Assembly (NCBI GenBank): GCA_031254455.1
Contig: JAIRUI010000026.1
Location: 1 to 17,334, forward strand
Direction: 5' to 3'
Source of the DNA: Chitinispirillales bacterium
Lineage (GTDB): Bacteria; Fibrobacterota; Chitinivibrionia; Chitinivibrionales; Chitinivibrionaceae
DNA length: 17,334 bases
Shown: positions 6,311 to 14,074 of the stretch, one piece after another
Numbering within the stretch: the first letter of the stretch is position 1
Layout of the letters: every line of letters starts with the position of its first letter
Program-made: the position numbers and the translations under genes
Notes under the pieces: model-generated
Database searches by the model: none
Told to the model about the DNA's origin: nothing
Seen by the model: only the letters and a program-made list of their open reading frames with translations

Positions 6311-7591
6311 ATGGGAAAAACAATCGTAGAAAAAATTTTTGCCGCACATCTTCGCGACGAGCCGTTTAAGGGAACGTTTGTTCTCAACCTTGACCGCGTT
6401 TTCTGTCACGAAATAACCACTCCGGTCGCCCTTTCGGATTTGGAATGGAGAAAAAAAGACCGTGTTTTCGACAATACGAAAATTAAGGCGGTAATCGACC
6501 ACATTAGTCCGGCAAAGGACACCAAAAGCGCAATTCAGGGAAAAATGTTGCGGGATTGGGCGTACAGGCATAACATAAAAGATTTTTTCGATATAGGTGA
6601 AAACGGTGTTTGTCATGCGATTTTTCCGGAAAAAGGATTCGTACGTCCGGGATTCACAATCATTATGGGCGATTCGCACACCTGTACGCACGGGGCGTTT
6701 GGAGCGTTTGCCTGCGGAGTAGGGACAACCGATTTGGAAGTCGGAATTTTGAAAGGCGTCTGCGCGTTCAGAAAGCCGGAAACTATTCGAGTTAACGTGA
6801 ACGGGAGATTGCAAAACCGTGTTTATGCCAAAGATGTAATTTTGACGATTATCAAAGAACTTTCGGTAAACGGCGCGACCGACAAAATCATTGAATTCCA
6901 CGGTGAAACGATAAATAACTTTACTATGGACGAAAGAATGACCATCTGCAATATGGCGATTGAAGCCGGTGCAACGAGCGGTTTGTGTATGCCGGACGAA
7001 ACTACGCTTGAATATCTATGGGAATTTGTTGCAAACGATTATGAAAACGATAAAGAAAAAGCGCTTGCGGATTTCAAAAAGTGGAGCTCGGACCTTGACG
7101 CAAATTACGTGAATACGCTGAACGTCGATGCCGACAAAATCGTTCCGGTTTGTACGATAGAATACAAACCCGATCAGGTTAAGCCGATCGCTCAGTTAGA
7201 TTCGCCGGTTCATCAGATTTATATCGGCTCTTGTACAAACGGACGGCTCAGCGATTTGCGCATTGCCGCTGAAATTACCAAAGGCGGAAAATTAGCGTTC
7301 GGCGTTCGTGGAATTGTTTCGCCAGCGACTCCGAAAATTTACAAAGAAGCGGCGAAAGAGGGCTTGCTTGACATATTTATGGATGCCGGATATTGCGTGA
7401 CAAATCCCACTTGCGGCGCATGCCTGGGGATGAGCAACGGTGTTTTAGCGCCCGGTGAAATTGCGGCAAGCACTACAAATAGAAATTTTAACGGACGAAT
7501 GGGTAAAGGCGGAACGGTGCATTTGATGAGTCCGGCAAGCGCGGCGGCGTGTGGAATAACCGGAAAATTGACAGACCCCAGAACGTTGTGA
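6311..7591 (+). CDS. leuC: 3-isopropylmalate dehydratase large subunit (LeuC/HacA type)
   Basis: A 426-residue aconitase-superfamily large subunit, the length of the short 'type 2' LeuC/homoaconitase form. It carries a [4Fe-4S] cluster bound by Cys308 ('GSCTNGR'), Cys368 and Cys371 ('TCGACLGMSNG'). The substrate and cluster motifs 'GDSHTCTHGAFGAFACGVG' and 'STTNRNFNGRMG' are intact. With LeuD it isomerises 2- to 3-isopropylmalate in leucine synthesis; relatives act on homocitrate or other 2-hydroxy acids, and the substrate is not decided by sequence alone. No leuD lies beside it: upstream is lepB (2-base gap) and downstream the activase (7-base gap). The small subunit must be encoded elsewhere if this is a working LeuCD enzyme. 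GGGGAATAAAC before the ATG supplies the ribosome site within the end of lepB. Confidence 0.88.
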   Translation: MGKTIVEKIFAAHLRDEPFKGTFVLNLDRVFCHEITTPVALSDLEWRKKDRVFDNTKIKAVIDHISPAKDTKSAIQGKMLRDWAYRHNIKDFFDIGENGVCHAIFPEKGFVRPGFTIIMGDSHTCTHGAFGAFACGVGTTDLEVGILKGVCAFRKPETIRVNVNGRLQNRVYAKDVILTIIKELSVNGATDKIIEFHGETINNFTMDERMTICNMAIEAGATSGLCMPDETTLEYLWEFVANDYENDKEKALADFKKWSSDLDANYVNTLNVDADKIVPVCTIEYKPDQVKPIAQLDSPVHQIYIGSCTNGRLSDLRIAAEITKGGKLAFGVRGIVSPATPKIYKEAAKEGLLDIFMDAGYCVTNPTCGACLGMSNGVLAPGEIAASTTNRNFNGRMGKGGTVHLMSPASAAACGITGKLTDPRTL

Positions 7592-7598
7592 TTTTAAT

Positions 7599-9407
7599 AT
7601 GAGTGCGCAGTTTTTGCTCGGACTTGACATGGGTTCTACAACGGTGAAATGCGTTGTTTTAGACAGAGAAACCGACGAGGTTTTGTTTTCGGATTACCGC
7701 CGTCACGACAGCGCCGTGCAAATTACGCTCCTTAAAATTTTAAGCGAAATTAATGAGAAGTTCCCAAATGACACATTTCTGATGGCGTTTACAGGTTCGC
7801 AAAGTTCGGATTTTGCCCAAAAGTCTGGAGTTTTGTACGTTCAAGAGGTAATAGCCGGTTCAATTGCAATTGGAAAACGCTATCCGCAAACGCTCACTTC
7901 AATTGAATTGGGCGGACAGGATGCAAAAATTCTATTTTTTTCGCAAGATGAAGAAACCGCCGTTTTGGATATGCGAATGAACGGAGTTTGCGCCGGCGGA
8001 ACCGGAGCTTTTATAGATCAAATAGCCTCGCTTTTGAATGTAAAAGTCGAAGATTTTAACGCGCTTGCAAGTGAAGGTAAAAAGATTTACGATATTTCGG
8101 GACGCTGCGGCGTATTTGCAAAAACCGACATTCAGCCGCTTCTGAATCAAGGCGTTCGCCGCGAAGACATAGCGTTAAGTTGTCTTCACGCGCTCGCAAA
8201 ACAGACAATCGGCGGACTTGCGCAAGGGATGGAAATCAAACCGCCTGTTCTTTTTGCCGGCGGACCTTTCTTTTTTATTCCGAAACTGATAGACGTTTTT
8301 TGTAATCGACTGGAGATTGAAGAAATAAACGAAAAAAAATTCATTGTTCCCCAAAACGCGCAAACGTTAATAGCGATTGGCGCGGCTTTATCTTTAAAAA
8401 CAAAATTGGGAAATCAAAATAACAATCCGATGAAAATAAAAAAATTGATTGATTTATTGTGTGAGAAAACTTCTGAAAATTACGAAAAAGAAATTGATTT
8501 GTCCGTCCAATTTTTTACTTCACAGGCTGATTACGATGAATTTAGGGAAAGATACGATTTTGAAGAATTTTTACCTAAAGTTTATGAAAGCGGCGAAAAG
8601 GTAGGGGTTTTTGTCGGAATAGACGCCGGCTCAACAACCACGAAATTTGTCGCGATAGACGAAAATAAAGAGCTTGTTTACTCTTTTTACAAAAACAATC
8701 TTGGAAAACCCATTGACACTGCCAAAAGCGGACTTTTGGAATTTGAAAATCATTACAAAAAACAAGGCGTCGAAATTGAAATAAACGGTTTGGGAACGAC
8801 CGGTTACGGAGAAATTCTGCTCGCAAAGGCGTTCGGTGCGGATTTTCACATCGTTGAAACCATAGCGCACAAAACGGCGGCGGTTTTTTTTGAACCCGAC
8901 GTAAGTTTTGTTTTGGATTTGGGCGGACAAGATATGAAAGCGATTTTCATAAACAATGGAATTATCACTAATATTGCGCTTAACGAAGCATGTTCGGCAG
9001 GCTGCGGCTCGTTTATAGAAGCGTATTCAAAATCACTAAAAGTTGCGCCGCAGGACATTGCAAAATTAGCTTTTGAGGCGAAAAACCCGTCGGTTTTGGG
9101 TTCTAGATGTACGGTTTTTATGAACAGTTCCATTATTACCGAGCAAAAGTCGGGTAAAACGGTCGGAGATATTTTGGCGGGATTGTGTAGAAGCATAGTT
9201 GAAAATCTATTTACAAAAGTCATCCGCATTCCAAACCCGTCGGTTTTGGGAGAAAAAATAGTCGTTCAGGGTGGAACGTTCAAAAACGACGCTGTTTTGC
9301 GCGCCTTTACACAATACATTGGGAAAGAAGTCTTGCGCCCAAGATTTTCCGGAGAAATGGGCGCTTTGGGTATAGCGTTGCTTACAATGGAAGAAATGAG
9401 AAAATAA
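7599..9407 (+). CDS. Two-domain acyl-CoA dehydratase activase (BadF/BadG/BcrA/BcrD ATPase family)
   Basis: Two tandem ASKHA-fold activase domains in one 602-residue chain. Domain 1 (about 1-270) has the phosphate loop 'GLDMGSTTVK' (8-17), 'ELGGQDAK' (103-110) and cluster cysteines C131 ('GVCAGGTGAF') and C170 ('GRCGVFAKTD'). Domain 2 (about 336-600) repeats these: 'GIDAGSTTTK' (340-349), 'DLGGQDMK', C465/C469 ('ACSAGCGSFIE') and C504 ('SRCTVFMNSS'). Family members use ATP to drive an electron from a [4Fe-4S] cluster onto an (R)-2-hydroxyacyl-CoA dehydratase or a related double-cubane reductase. Many homologues with this double head continue for another ~800 residues (DUF2229 and dehydratase-like regions); here the protein ends after the second head and no such gene follows. 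There is no clear ribosome site, so translation may be coupled to leuC. Confidence 0.88.
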   Translation: MSAQFLLGLDMGSTTVKCVVLDRETDEVLFSDYRRHDSAVQITLLKILSEINEKFPNDTFLMAFTGSQSSDFAQKSGVLYVQEVIAGSIAIGKRYPQTLTSIELGGQDAKILFFSQDEETAVLDMRMNGVCAGGTGAFIDQIASLLNVKVEDFNALASEGKKIYDISGRCGVFAKTDIQPLLNQGVRREDIALSCLHALAKQTIGGLAQGMEIKPPVLFAGGPFFFIPKLIDVFCNRLEIEEINEKKFIVPQNAQTLIAIGAALSLKTKLGNQNNNPMKIKKLIDLLCEKTSENYEKEIDLSVQFFTSQADYDEFRERYDFEEFLPKVYESGEKVGVFVGIDAGSTTTKFVAIDENKELVYSFYKNNLGKPIDTAKSGLLEFENHYKKQGVEIEINGLGTTGYGEILLAKAFGADFHIVETIAHKTAAVFFEPDVSFVLDLGGQDMKAIFINNGIITNIALNEACSAGCGSFIEAYSKSLKVAPQDIAKLAFEAKNPSVLGSRCTVFMNSSIITEQKSGKTVGDILAGLCRSIVENLFTKVIRIPNPSVLGEKIVVQGGTFKNDAVLRAFTQYIGKEVLRPRFSGEMGALGIALLTMEEMRK

Positions 9408-9480
9408 GAACAAAAACTTAAATTTTGTTTTACGATAAAAAGTATTTTTGTGATTAAGTTTTAACGAAAGCGGGGAATAA

Positions 9481-10572
9481 GTGAGTGTATCAGCGGGAAT
9501 CGTCGGGCTGCCTAATGTCGGGAAATCGACAATTTTTAATGCGATTTCATCAGGAAAAGCGGAAACGGCGAATTATCCTTTTTGTACAATTGATCCGAAT
9601 TCCGGCGTTGTTTGCGTTCCCGACGTCCGTTTGGAGCGAATAAGCGAAATTATTCCGACGCAAAAAATAGTTCCTGCGCTTTTGGAATTAGCGGATATTG
9701 CCGGATTAGTCAAAGGCGCGTCTAAAGGCGAGGGTTTGGGAAATCAATTTTTGGGACATATAAAAAACGTAAACGCTATTTTGCACATTGTACGATGCTT
9801 TGATTCCAGCGAAATTACGCACGTGAACGGTTCGGTAAATCCCGCCCGCGACGTCGAAGTTATAGACACCGAACTTATGCTTAAAGATTTGGAAACGCTT
9901 GAAAAGAGTAAATCGTACTTTGAAAAAATGCGGAAAACGGGCGACAAAGAATTTTTGGCGAAATTGGATGCGGCGACGAAAGCGATAGAACGAATAAACG
10001 ACGGAATTTCTGCAAGAAAAGCGCTTTTGGACGAAGAAAAAGAACTTTTGGCGGAGCTAAATTTAATAACGGTAAAACCTATTTTATATGTCGCGAATGT
10101 CGATGAAAACGGATTTAAAGAAGACAATAATTTTGTTAAAGAATTACAAGAGATCGCCGAAAGAGACGGCGCTTTGTGCATAAAAATCAGCGGGAAAATT
10201 GAAGAGGAATTGGCGCAGCTTGAAGAAGCCGATAAAAAAGAATTTCTTGCGGATTTGGGTTTGAAAGAACCCGGGCTTAACGTTTTGGCAAGGGCGGCTT
10301 ACGACTTGCTTGGGCTGCAAACGTTTTTTACCGCCGGTGAAACAGAAAATCGCGCCTGGACAATAAAAAAAGGAGTTACCGCACCTCAAGCGGCAGGAGT
10401 GATTCACAGCGATTTTGAGCGCGGGTTTATAAAAGCGGAAGTTTATACGCTTGACGATTTGTTGAAATACAAAAGTGAAACGGAAATTCGTAATCACGGG
10501 AAAATGCGTCTCGAAGGAAAAGATTATCTTGTAAAAGACGGCGATATTATGTTTTTTAAGTTTAACGTGTAG
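9481..10572 (+). CDS. ychF: YchF/OLA1-family P-loop ATPase
   Basis: A 363-residue translation-associated nucleotide hydrolase of the Obg-related group, expected in the cytoplasm in association with ribosomes. It shows G1 'GLPNVGKST' (9-17), G3 'DIAGLVKGAS' (72-81), and the altered G4 'NVDE' (206-209) that replaces NKxD and gives the family its preference for ATP. The C-terminal TGS domain ends 'DGDIMFFKFNV', as is usual. The start is GTG at 9481, with AGCGGGG about 5 bases ahead; full-length homologues begin at the same point ('MSVSAGIVGLPNVGKS'). The 73-base gap before it contains TATTTTTG (9443-9450), a possible TAnnTTTG promoter box, and a weak AT-rich stem (9409-9429). It is followed after 6 bases by an acyltransferase gene. 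Confidence 0.97.
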   Translation: MSVSAGIVGLPNVGKSTIFNAISSGKAETANYPFCTIDPNSGVVCVPDVRLERISEIIPTQKIVPALLELADIAGLVKGASKGEGLGNQFLGHIKNVNAILHIVRCFDSSEITHVNGSVNPARDVEVIDTELMLKDLETLEKSKSYFEKMRKTGDKEFLAKLDAATKAIERINDGISARKALLDEEKELLAELNLITVKPILYVANVDENGFKEDNNFVKELQEIAERDGALCIKISGKIEEELAQLEEADKKEFLADLGLKEPGLNVLARAAYDLLGLQTFFTAGETENRAWTIKKGVTAPQAAGVIHSDFERGFIKAEVYTLDDLLKYKSETEIRNHGKMRLEGKDYLVKDGDIMFFKFNV

Positions 10573-10578
10573 GGCAAA

Positions 10579-11763
10579 ATGAAAAATATTTGGCGGTGGT
10601 TTTTTTGGAAATTAAATCGAAAAATTGTTCCGTTTTTGATTTGGAAAAAATATGGAAAATTTTTGAAAGTCGAGGGGGATAAAATTCCTGAAGCGCCATT
10701 TATTTTTATAGCGAACCATGCGAATTTTCTTGACCCTTGGATCGTTTGCCATTTATCTAAAACACCTGTTTCGATAATGATGAACGAAGATGGGTTTAAA
10801 GCGTCAAATTTTCAAAAATGGTACCTGAAAAACATTGGGGCGTTTCCGAAAAAAAAAGGACTTTCCGATATTTCGTCTGTTAAAATAAGTTTTTCGGAAA
10901 TTAAAAAAGGTTATCCGCTTATGGTTTTCCCCGAAGGACAAACTTCTTGGGACGGACATACGCAACCGATTTATTCCGGAATTGAGAAAATATCTCAAAA
11001 ATTGAATGTGCCTGTCGTCATGTGTAGAATTGAGGGGAATTTTATCGCGCATCCCTGGTGGGCGGGAAACGACAGAAAAGGGCAAATCAGTATCTATATA
11101 AAAATAATTTCAACAAAATTTCTCAAATCAAAAACGTTTGACGAAATTCGCGACGAATTTATAAATCATATAAAAAACAATGACGTTGAAAAATCACAAA
11201 ATAACAAATTTTCAGGTAAAAATATTGTTTCCGGTATGAAAAATCTGCTTTGGATTTGTCCGAGTTGCAACGAAAAAGAAAGTTTGATTTTTGAAGAGAA
11301 TTCGGTAATTTGTGAAAAATGTAAAAAAGAACATGTTTTCAACGCGAATTTATATCTTGAAAACCCGGCAAATTCCATAAAAAACCTTTATGATTGGACA
11401 AAAATGCAGAAAGACTATGTGAGAAACATCGTGAAAAACGCGGGGAATTCGGATATTTTGGCGCAAAATAACAAGATTTGCTTGATTCAGTCCGACGACA
11501 ACGGACGGATTGTTACGCTTGACGAAGGGGTTTTACAAATTACTAAGGAAAAATTTTTGTTCTATGGAGATTGCGCCGTTTACGATATTGCAATGGATGA
11601 TGTGGTCGCTCCCGTTTTCCAGCAGAAAAATATAATTCAATTTAAATATCCGCAAGGCGAACTGAAATTTATGTTTTTGCATACGGCTATGATGAAATAT
11701 CTTTGTTTTTTGCTGGAACTTAAAGGCTATCAAGAAATTGAAAAACGCGGATATTTTATTTAA
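10579..11763 (+). CDS. PlsC-like acyltransferase with zinc-ribbon and PH/GRAM-like C-terminal region
   Basis: Residues 1-180 are a 1-acylglycerol-phosphate acyltransferase-type domain: the catalytic 'NHANFLD' (46-52, the NHx4D motif) and 'VFPEGQTSWDG' (116-126, acceptor-phosphate site). A hydrophobic/aromatic N-terminus suggests membrane contact. It probably acylates a lysophospholipid or similar acceptor at the inner membrane. Beyond this is an unusual tail. Residues 224-256 hold two CxxC pairs (C227/C230 and C245/C248) spaced as a zinc ribbon. Residues about 312-383 ('GVLQITKEKFLFYG', 'AMDDVVAP', then strands and a final helix) resemble a PH or GRAM domain. The fold of the tail is inferred by eye. 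It begins 6 bases after ychF and is probably co-transcribed. Confidence 0.8.
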   Translation: MKNIWRWFFWKLNRKIVPFLIWKKYGKFLKVEGDKIPEAPFIFIANHANFLDPWIVCHLSKTPVSIMMNEDGFKASNFQKWYLKNIGAFPKKKGLSDISSVKISFSEIKKGYPLMVFPEGQTSWDGHTQPIYSGIEKISQKLNVPVVMCRIEGNFIAHPWWAGNDRKGQISIYIKIISTKFLKSKTFDEIRDEFINHIKNNDVEKSQNNKFSGKNIVSGMKNLLWICPSCNEKESLIFEENSVICEKCKKEHVFNANLYLENPANSIKNLYDWTKMQKDYVRNIVKNAGNSDILAQNNKICLIQSDDNGRIVTLDEGVLQITKEKFLFYGDCAVYDIAMDDVVAPVFQQKNIIQFKYPQGELKFMFLHTAMMKYLCFLLELKGYQEIEKRGYFI

Positions 11764-11828
11764 ATCCAAAACTAAAGCCTTAAAAAACATTTAATTTCTC
11801 CATTTTATACCGGCGAAAATTATTTTTG

Positions 11829-11861
11829 TACTCGTAAAGCCGATTTTCGGCATTACGAGTA
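11829..11861. promoter_or_regulatory. Near-perfect palindrome/hairpin upstream of the zap-rny-recA block
   Basis: TACTCGTAA (11829-11837) is the exact reverse complement of TTACGAGTA (11853-11861), and GCCGA (11839-11843) pairs with TCGGC (11847-11851). Only one A-A mismatch interrupts 14 pairs, around a TTT loop. It ends 9 bases before the first start codon and is not followed by a T-run, so it is not an ordinary terminator. It abuts TATTTTTG (11821-11828), a possible TAnnTTTG promoter box. It could be an operator at the transcription start or an RNA structure near the ribosome site. Confidence 0.5.
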
Positions 11862-11870
11862 GAGGATTTA

Positions 11871-12101
11871 ATGTTTGAAGAGATGGTAAAAGAACTCGAC
11901 GAAAAAGTCGATTTACTGATAGATAAAAATGTTCAATACTGCCGCGAAATCAAACGGTTGCAATGTCTATTGGATGAAGCCAATAGTAGAAATTATCTTT
12001 TAGAACAAACAAATAAAATACTTTCCGGCGAATTAAAACCGCTTTTTGAGTCGGCTGAAAATGTACTTTCTCACATGAAAAATGCCGGTAAAGAGGAATA
12101 A
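11871..12101 (+). CDS. Small coiled-coil protein, ZapB-like
   Basis: Seventy-six residues, almost entirely predicted helix with heptad hydrophobic spacing ('LDEKVDLLIDKNVQYCREIKRLQCLLDEA'; shown in part as VDLLIDKN and IKRLQCLLDEA), very rich in Glu, Lys, Leu and Asn. There is no signal peptide or membrane segment. It lies 3 bases upstream of zapA. Short coiled-coil proteins of this size and place resemble ZapB, the partner linking ZapA and the FtsZ ring, but coiled coils are too generic for a firm name. AGAGGA lies 4 bases before the ATG. The gene opens a run with zapA, rny and recA. Confidence 0.65.
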   Translation: MFEEMVKELDEKVDLLIDKNVQYCREIKRLQCLLDEANSRNYLLEQTNKILSGELKPLFESAENVLSHMKNAGKEE

Positions 12102-12104
12102 ACG

Positions 12105-12416
12105 ATGTTGGAACAAAAACTTAAAATAGATGGAAAAGAATACATTATTCGTTCTGCCAACTGGGACAGAGAAATTTTAATCGACGCGGCGGCGCAGCTT
12201 GAAGAAGGAATCTTGTATTACAAAAAAAGTAAGGACGAAATAAGCGCGGTGGTTCTTGCCGCACTAGCGTTCGCCTACGATTCGACAGCAAAGTCAAAAA
12301 GCGAAAATAGCAATCAAAACGATAGCTCCGGCTATTCATTTGAATGCGAACAAAACTTACGAAATATTTTACAGAAAATTAATAAACACATTCAAACGCC
12401 GCAGAAAGCGATTTAA
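12105..12416 (+). CDS. zapA: Cell division protein ZapA
   Basis: The 103-residue protein fits ZapA in length and plan. The N-terminal globular part begins 'KLKIDGKEYIIRSA' (a beta hairpin), followed by 'LIDAAAQLEEGILYYKKS' and 'AVVLAALAFAYDS', the conserved helix region. The C-terminal third is a polar linker and a short helix ending 'LQKINKHIQ'. ZapA binds FtsZ in the cytoplasm and bundles protofilaments at the division ring. GAGGAATAAACG precedes the ATG, within the end of the coiled-coil gene; rny follows 15 bases later. Having zapA beside rny is a common bacterial arrangement. The C-terminal coiled coil looks short compared with E. coli ZapA. Confidence 0.82.
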   Translation: MLEQKLKIDGKEYIIRSANWDREILIDAAAQLEEGILYYKKSKDEISAVVLAALAFAYDSTAKSKSENSNQNDSSGYSFECEQNLRNILQKINKHIQTPQKAI

Positions 12417-12431
12417 TAAAGAGGAGGTACA

Positions 12432-14063
12432 ATGAAAGCGGAATTAACGCCATTAACGACGGTAGCGGATCTAACTTCTGGATTATTAGAATCAGACATA
12501 ACATCAGGATTGATTGGGCTTGTTTTGATTATTTTGGGATTTGTTATCGGAAGCAAATGGAAATCTTGGACAGATAAAAATTATTTGGATTCGATCCGAG
12601 AAAGCGCCGAAAGAGAAAGGAAAGAGATTGTCGAAAGAGGCGGCGTAGCTGCGGAATTGGCAAAAAAAGAAGCGCTTATTGACGCAAAAGAGACGTGGGC
12701 GAAAGAAAAGGCGAAAATAGACGTTGAAATCGGGCAGCGAAAAGAAAAAGTTCACGACCTTGAGAACGACATCAAAGATCGTCTGAAAGCGATTGGCGAC
12801 AACGAAAAGGATTTAGAAGAAAAAGAAAAAACCGTTTTAGCGCGCGAGAATTTTCTTTGGACGCGGGAAAAAAGTATTTCGTTGAAAGAGGCGGAACTCA
12901 ATCGTCTTACGCAGGTGCAAAACGAAAAATTGGAACGGGTCGCCAATATGACTCAAGAAGAAGCGAAAAAATTACTTTTGCAAAATCTTGAGCATCAAAT
13001 TCGTTATGAAAATGCGGAAATGATCAAACAAAAACACGACGAAGCGTTAGAAAAAGCGGACGAGGACGCCAAAGAGATAATTTTACAGACGATTCAAAGA
13101 TCCGCCGCCGACATAACGGTTGACGCAACGGTCGCAGTCGTTCATCTTCCAAGCGAAGATATGAAGGGGCGCATTATAGGCCGTGAAGGACGAAATATCC
13201 GCTCGTTTGAAGAAATCACGGGAGTTGACGTCATCGTGGACGATACGCCGGACACGGTTGTGCTTTCGTGTTTTGATCCGGTTCGTCGTGAAGTCGCGCG
13301 CTTGTCGCTTTTACAACTTATCGAAGACGGCAGAATACATCCGGGAAAAATAGAGGAAGTCGTAAATTCGTCACAAAAAGAAATATCCAAAAAAATGAAA
13401 CAGGCGGCTGAAGAAATTATGCTTGATTTGGATGTTCGCGGGCTTAAACCCAAACTTGTGGAAATGATAGGACGCTTAAAATATAGAACTTCTTACGGAC
13501 AAAATGTTTTGCAGCATTCGCATGAAGTTGCGATTATGTCCGGGCTTATTGCGTCGCAATTGGGATATGACGCCAAAAAGGCGATTCGTGCGGGACTTTT
13601 GCATGACATCGGAAAGGCTATCGACAGAGAAACCGAAGGAACGCATTCGGCTTTGGGTGCAGATATTGCGGAGGAAGCCGGAGAAGACAGTATTATTTGC
13701 AATGCGATTGCGGCTCACCACGAGGATGTTGCGGCTATTTCGGTTTATCCGGTTATTGTCGCTGCCGCGGATACCATTTCTTCAAGCCGTCCCGGAGTGC
13801 GTAAAGAAACGTTGAGTAATTATGTGAATCGTCTCACCAAATTAGAGGCGATAGCGACAAGTTTCAGCGGCGTGGAAAAGGCGTTTGTAATTCAGGCGGG
13901 TCGAGAAGTTCGCGTAATGGTTATGCCCGGAGAAATAAACGACGCACAATCCGAAGAACTGGCGCGGGAATTGGTTAAGAAAATTGAGGCGGAAATGGAA
14001 TATCCCGGAACGATTAAGGTAACTACAATCCGTGAGATTCGTCATACGGAAGTGGCGAAATAA
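12432..14063 (+). CDS. rny: Ribonuclease Y
   Basis: A membrane-anchored endoribonuclease that starts mRNA decay. The 543 residues show the standard order. An N-terminal membrane helix (about 26-41, 'GLIGLVLIILGFVIG') is followed by a long charged coiled coil (about 45-215). The KH RNA-binding domain has 'GRIIGREGRNIRSFE' from about residue 246, and the HD phosphohydrolase domain has H362/H364 ('QHSHEV') and the metal-binding H391-D392 ('LLHDIGKA'). 'THSALGADIAEEAGE' and the C-terminal 'IREIRHTE' are also family-typical. The start ATG has a very strong GAGGAGG ribosome site. The N-terminus is longer by some 20 residues than many RNase Y proteins. recA starts 11 bases after the stop. Confidence 0.97.
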   Translation: MKAELTPLTTVADLTSGLLESDITSGLIGLVLIILGFVIGSKWKSWTDKNYLDSIRESAERERKEIVERGGVAAELAKKEALIDAKETWAKEKAKIDVEIGQRKEKVHDLENDIKDRLKAIGDNEKDLEEKEKTVLARENFLWTREKSISLKEAELNRLTQVQNEKLERVANMTQEEAKKLLLQNLEHQIRYENAEMIKQKHDEALEKADEDAKEIILQTIQRSAADITVDATVAVVHLPSEDMKGRIIGREGRNIRSFEEITGVDVIVDDTPDTVVLSCFDPVRREVARLSLLQLIEDGRIHPGKIEEVVNSSQKEISKKMKQAAEEIMLDLDVRGLKPKLVEMIGRLKYRTSYGQNVLQHSHEVAIMSGLIASQLGYDAKKAIRAGLLHDIGKAIDRETEGTHSALGADIAEEAGEDSIICNAIAAHHEDVAAISVYPVIVAAADTISSSRPGVRKETLSNYVNRLTKLEAIATSFSGVEKAFVIQAGREVRVMVMPGEINDAQSEELARELVKKIEAEMEYPGTIKVTTIREIRHTEVAK

Positions 14064-14074
14064 GGAGTTAAAAA

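Noticed and set aside
6110..6901. Long minus-strand open frame (263 codons)
   Set aside because: It lies antisense to the end of lepB and the start of leuC, both of which have clear family motifs; its translation is rich in Phe, Arg and Asn without recognisable motifs.
9408..9480. Terminator between the activase gene and ychF
   Set aside because: The only stem (AACAAAA 9409-9415 with TTTTGTT 9423-9429) is short and purely AT-rich apart from one C-G pair, too weak to call.
9744..10181. Minus-strand open frame (145 codons) inside ychF
   Set aside because: Antisense to a well-supported gene; its Ser/Phe-rich translation is typical of a shadow frame.
11764..11870. 6S RNA or another structured RNA gene near zapA
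   Set aside because: Only a single 33-base hairpin is present; 6S RNA needs a ~180-base structure with a large central bubble, and the space here is about 107 bases.
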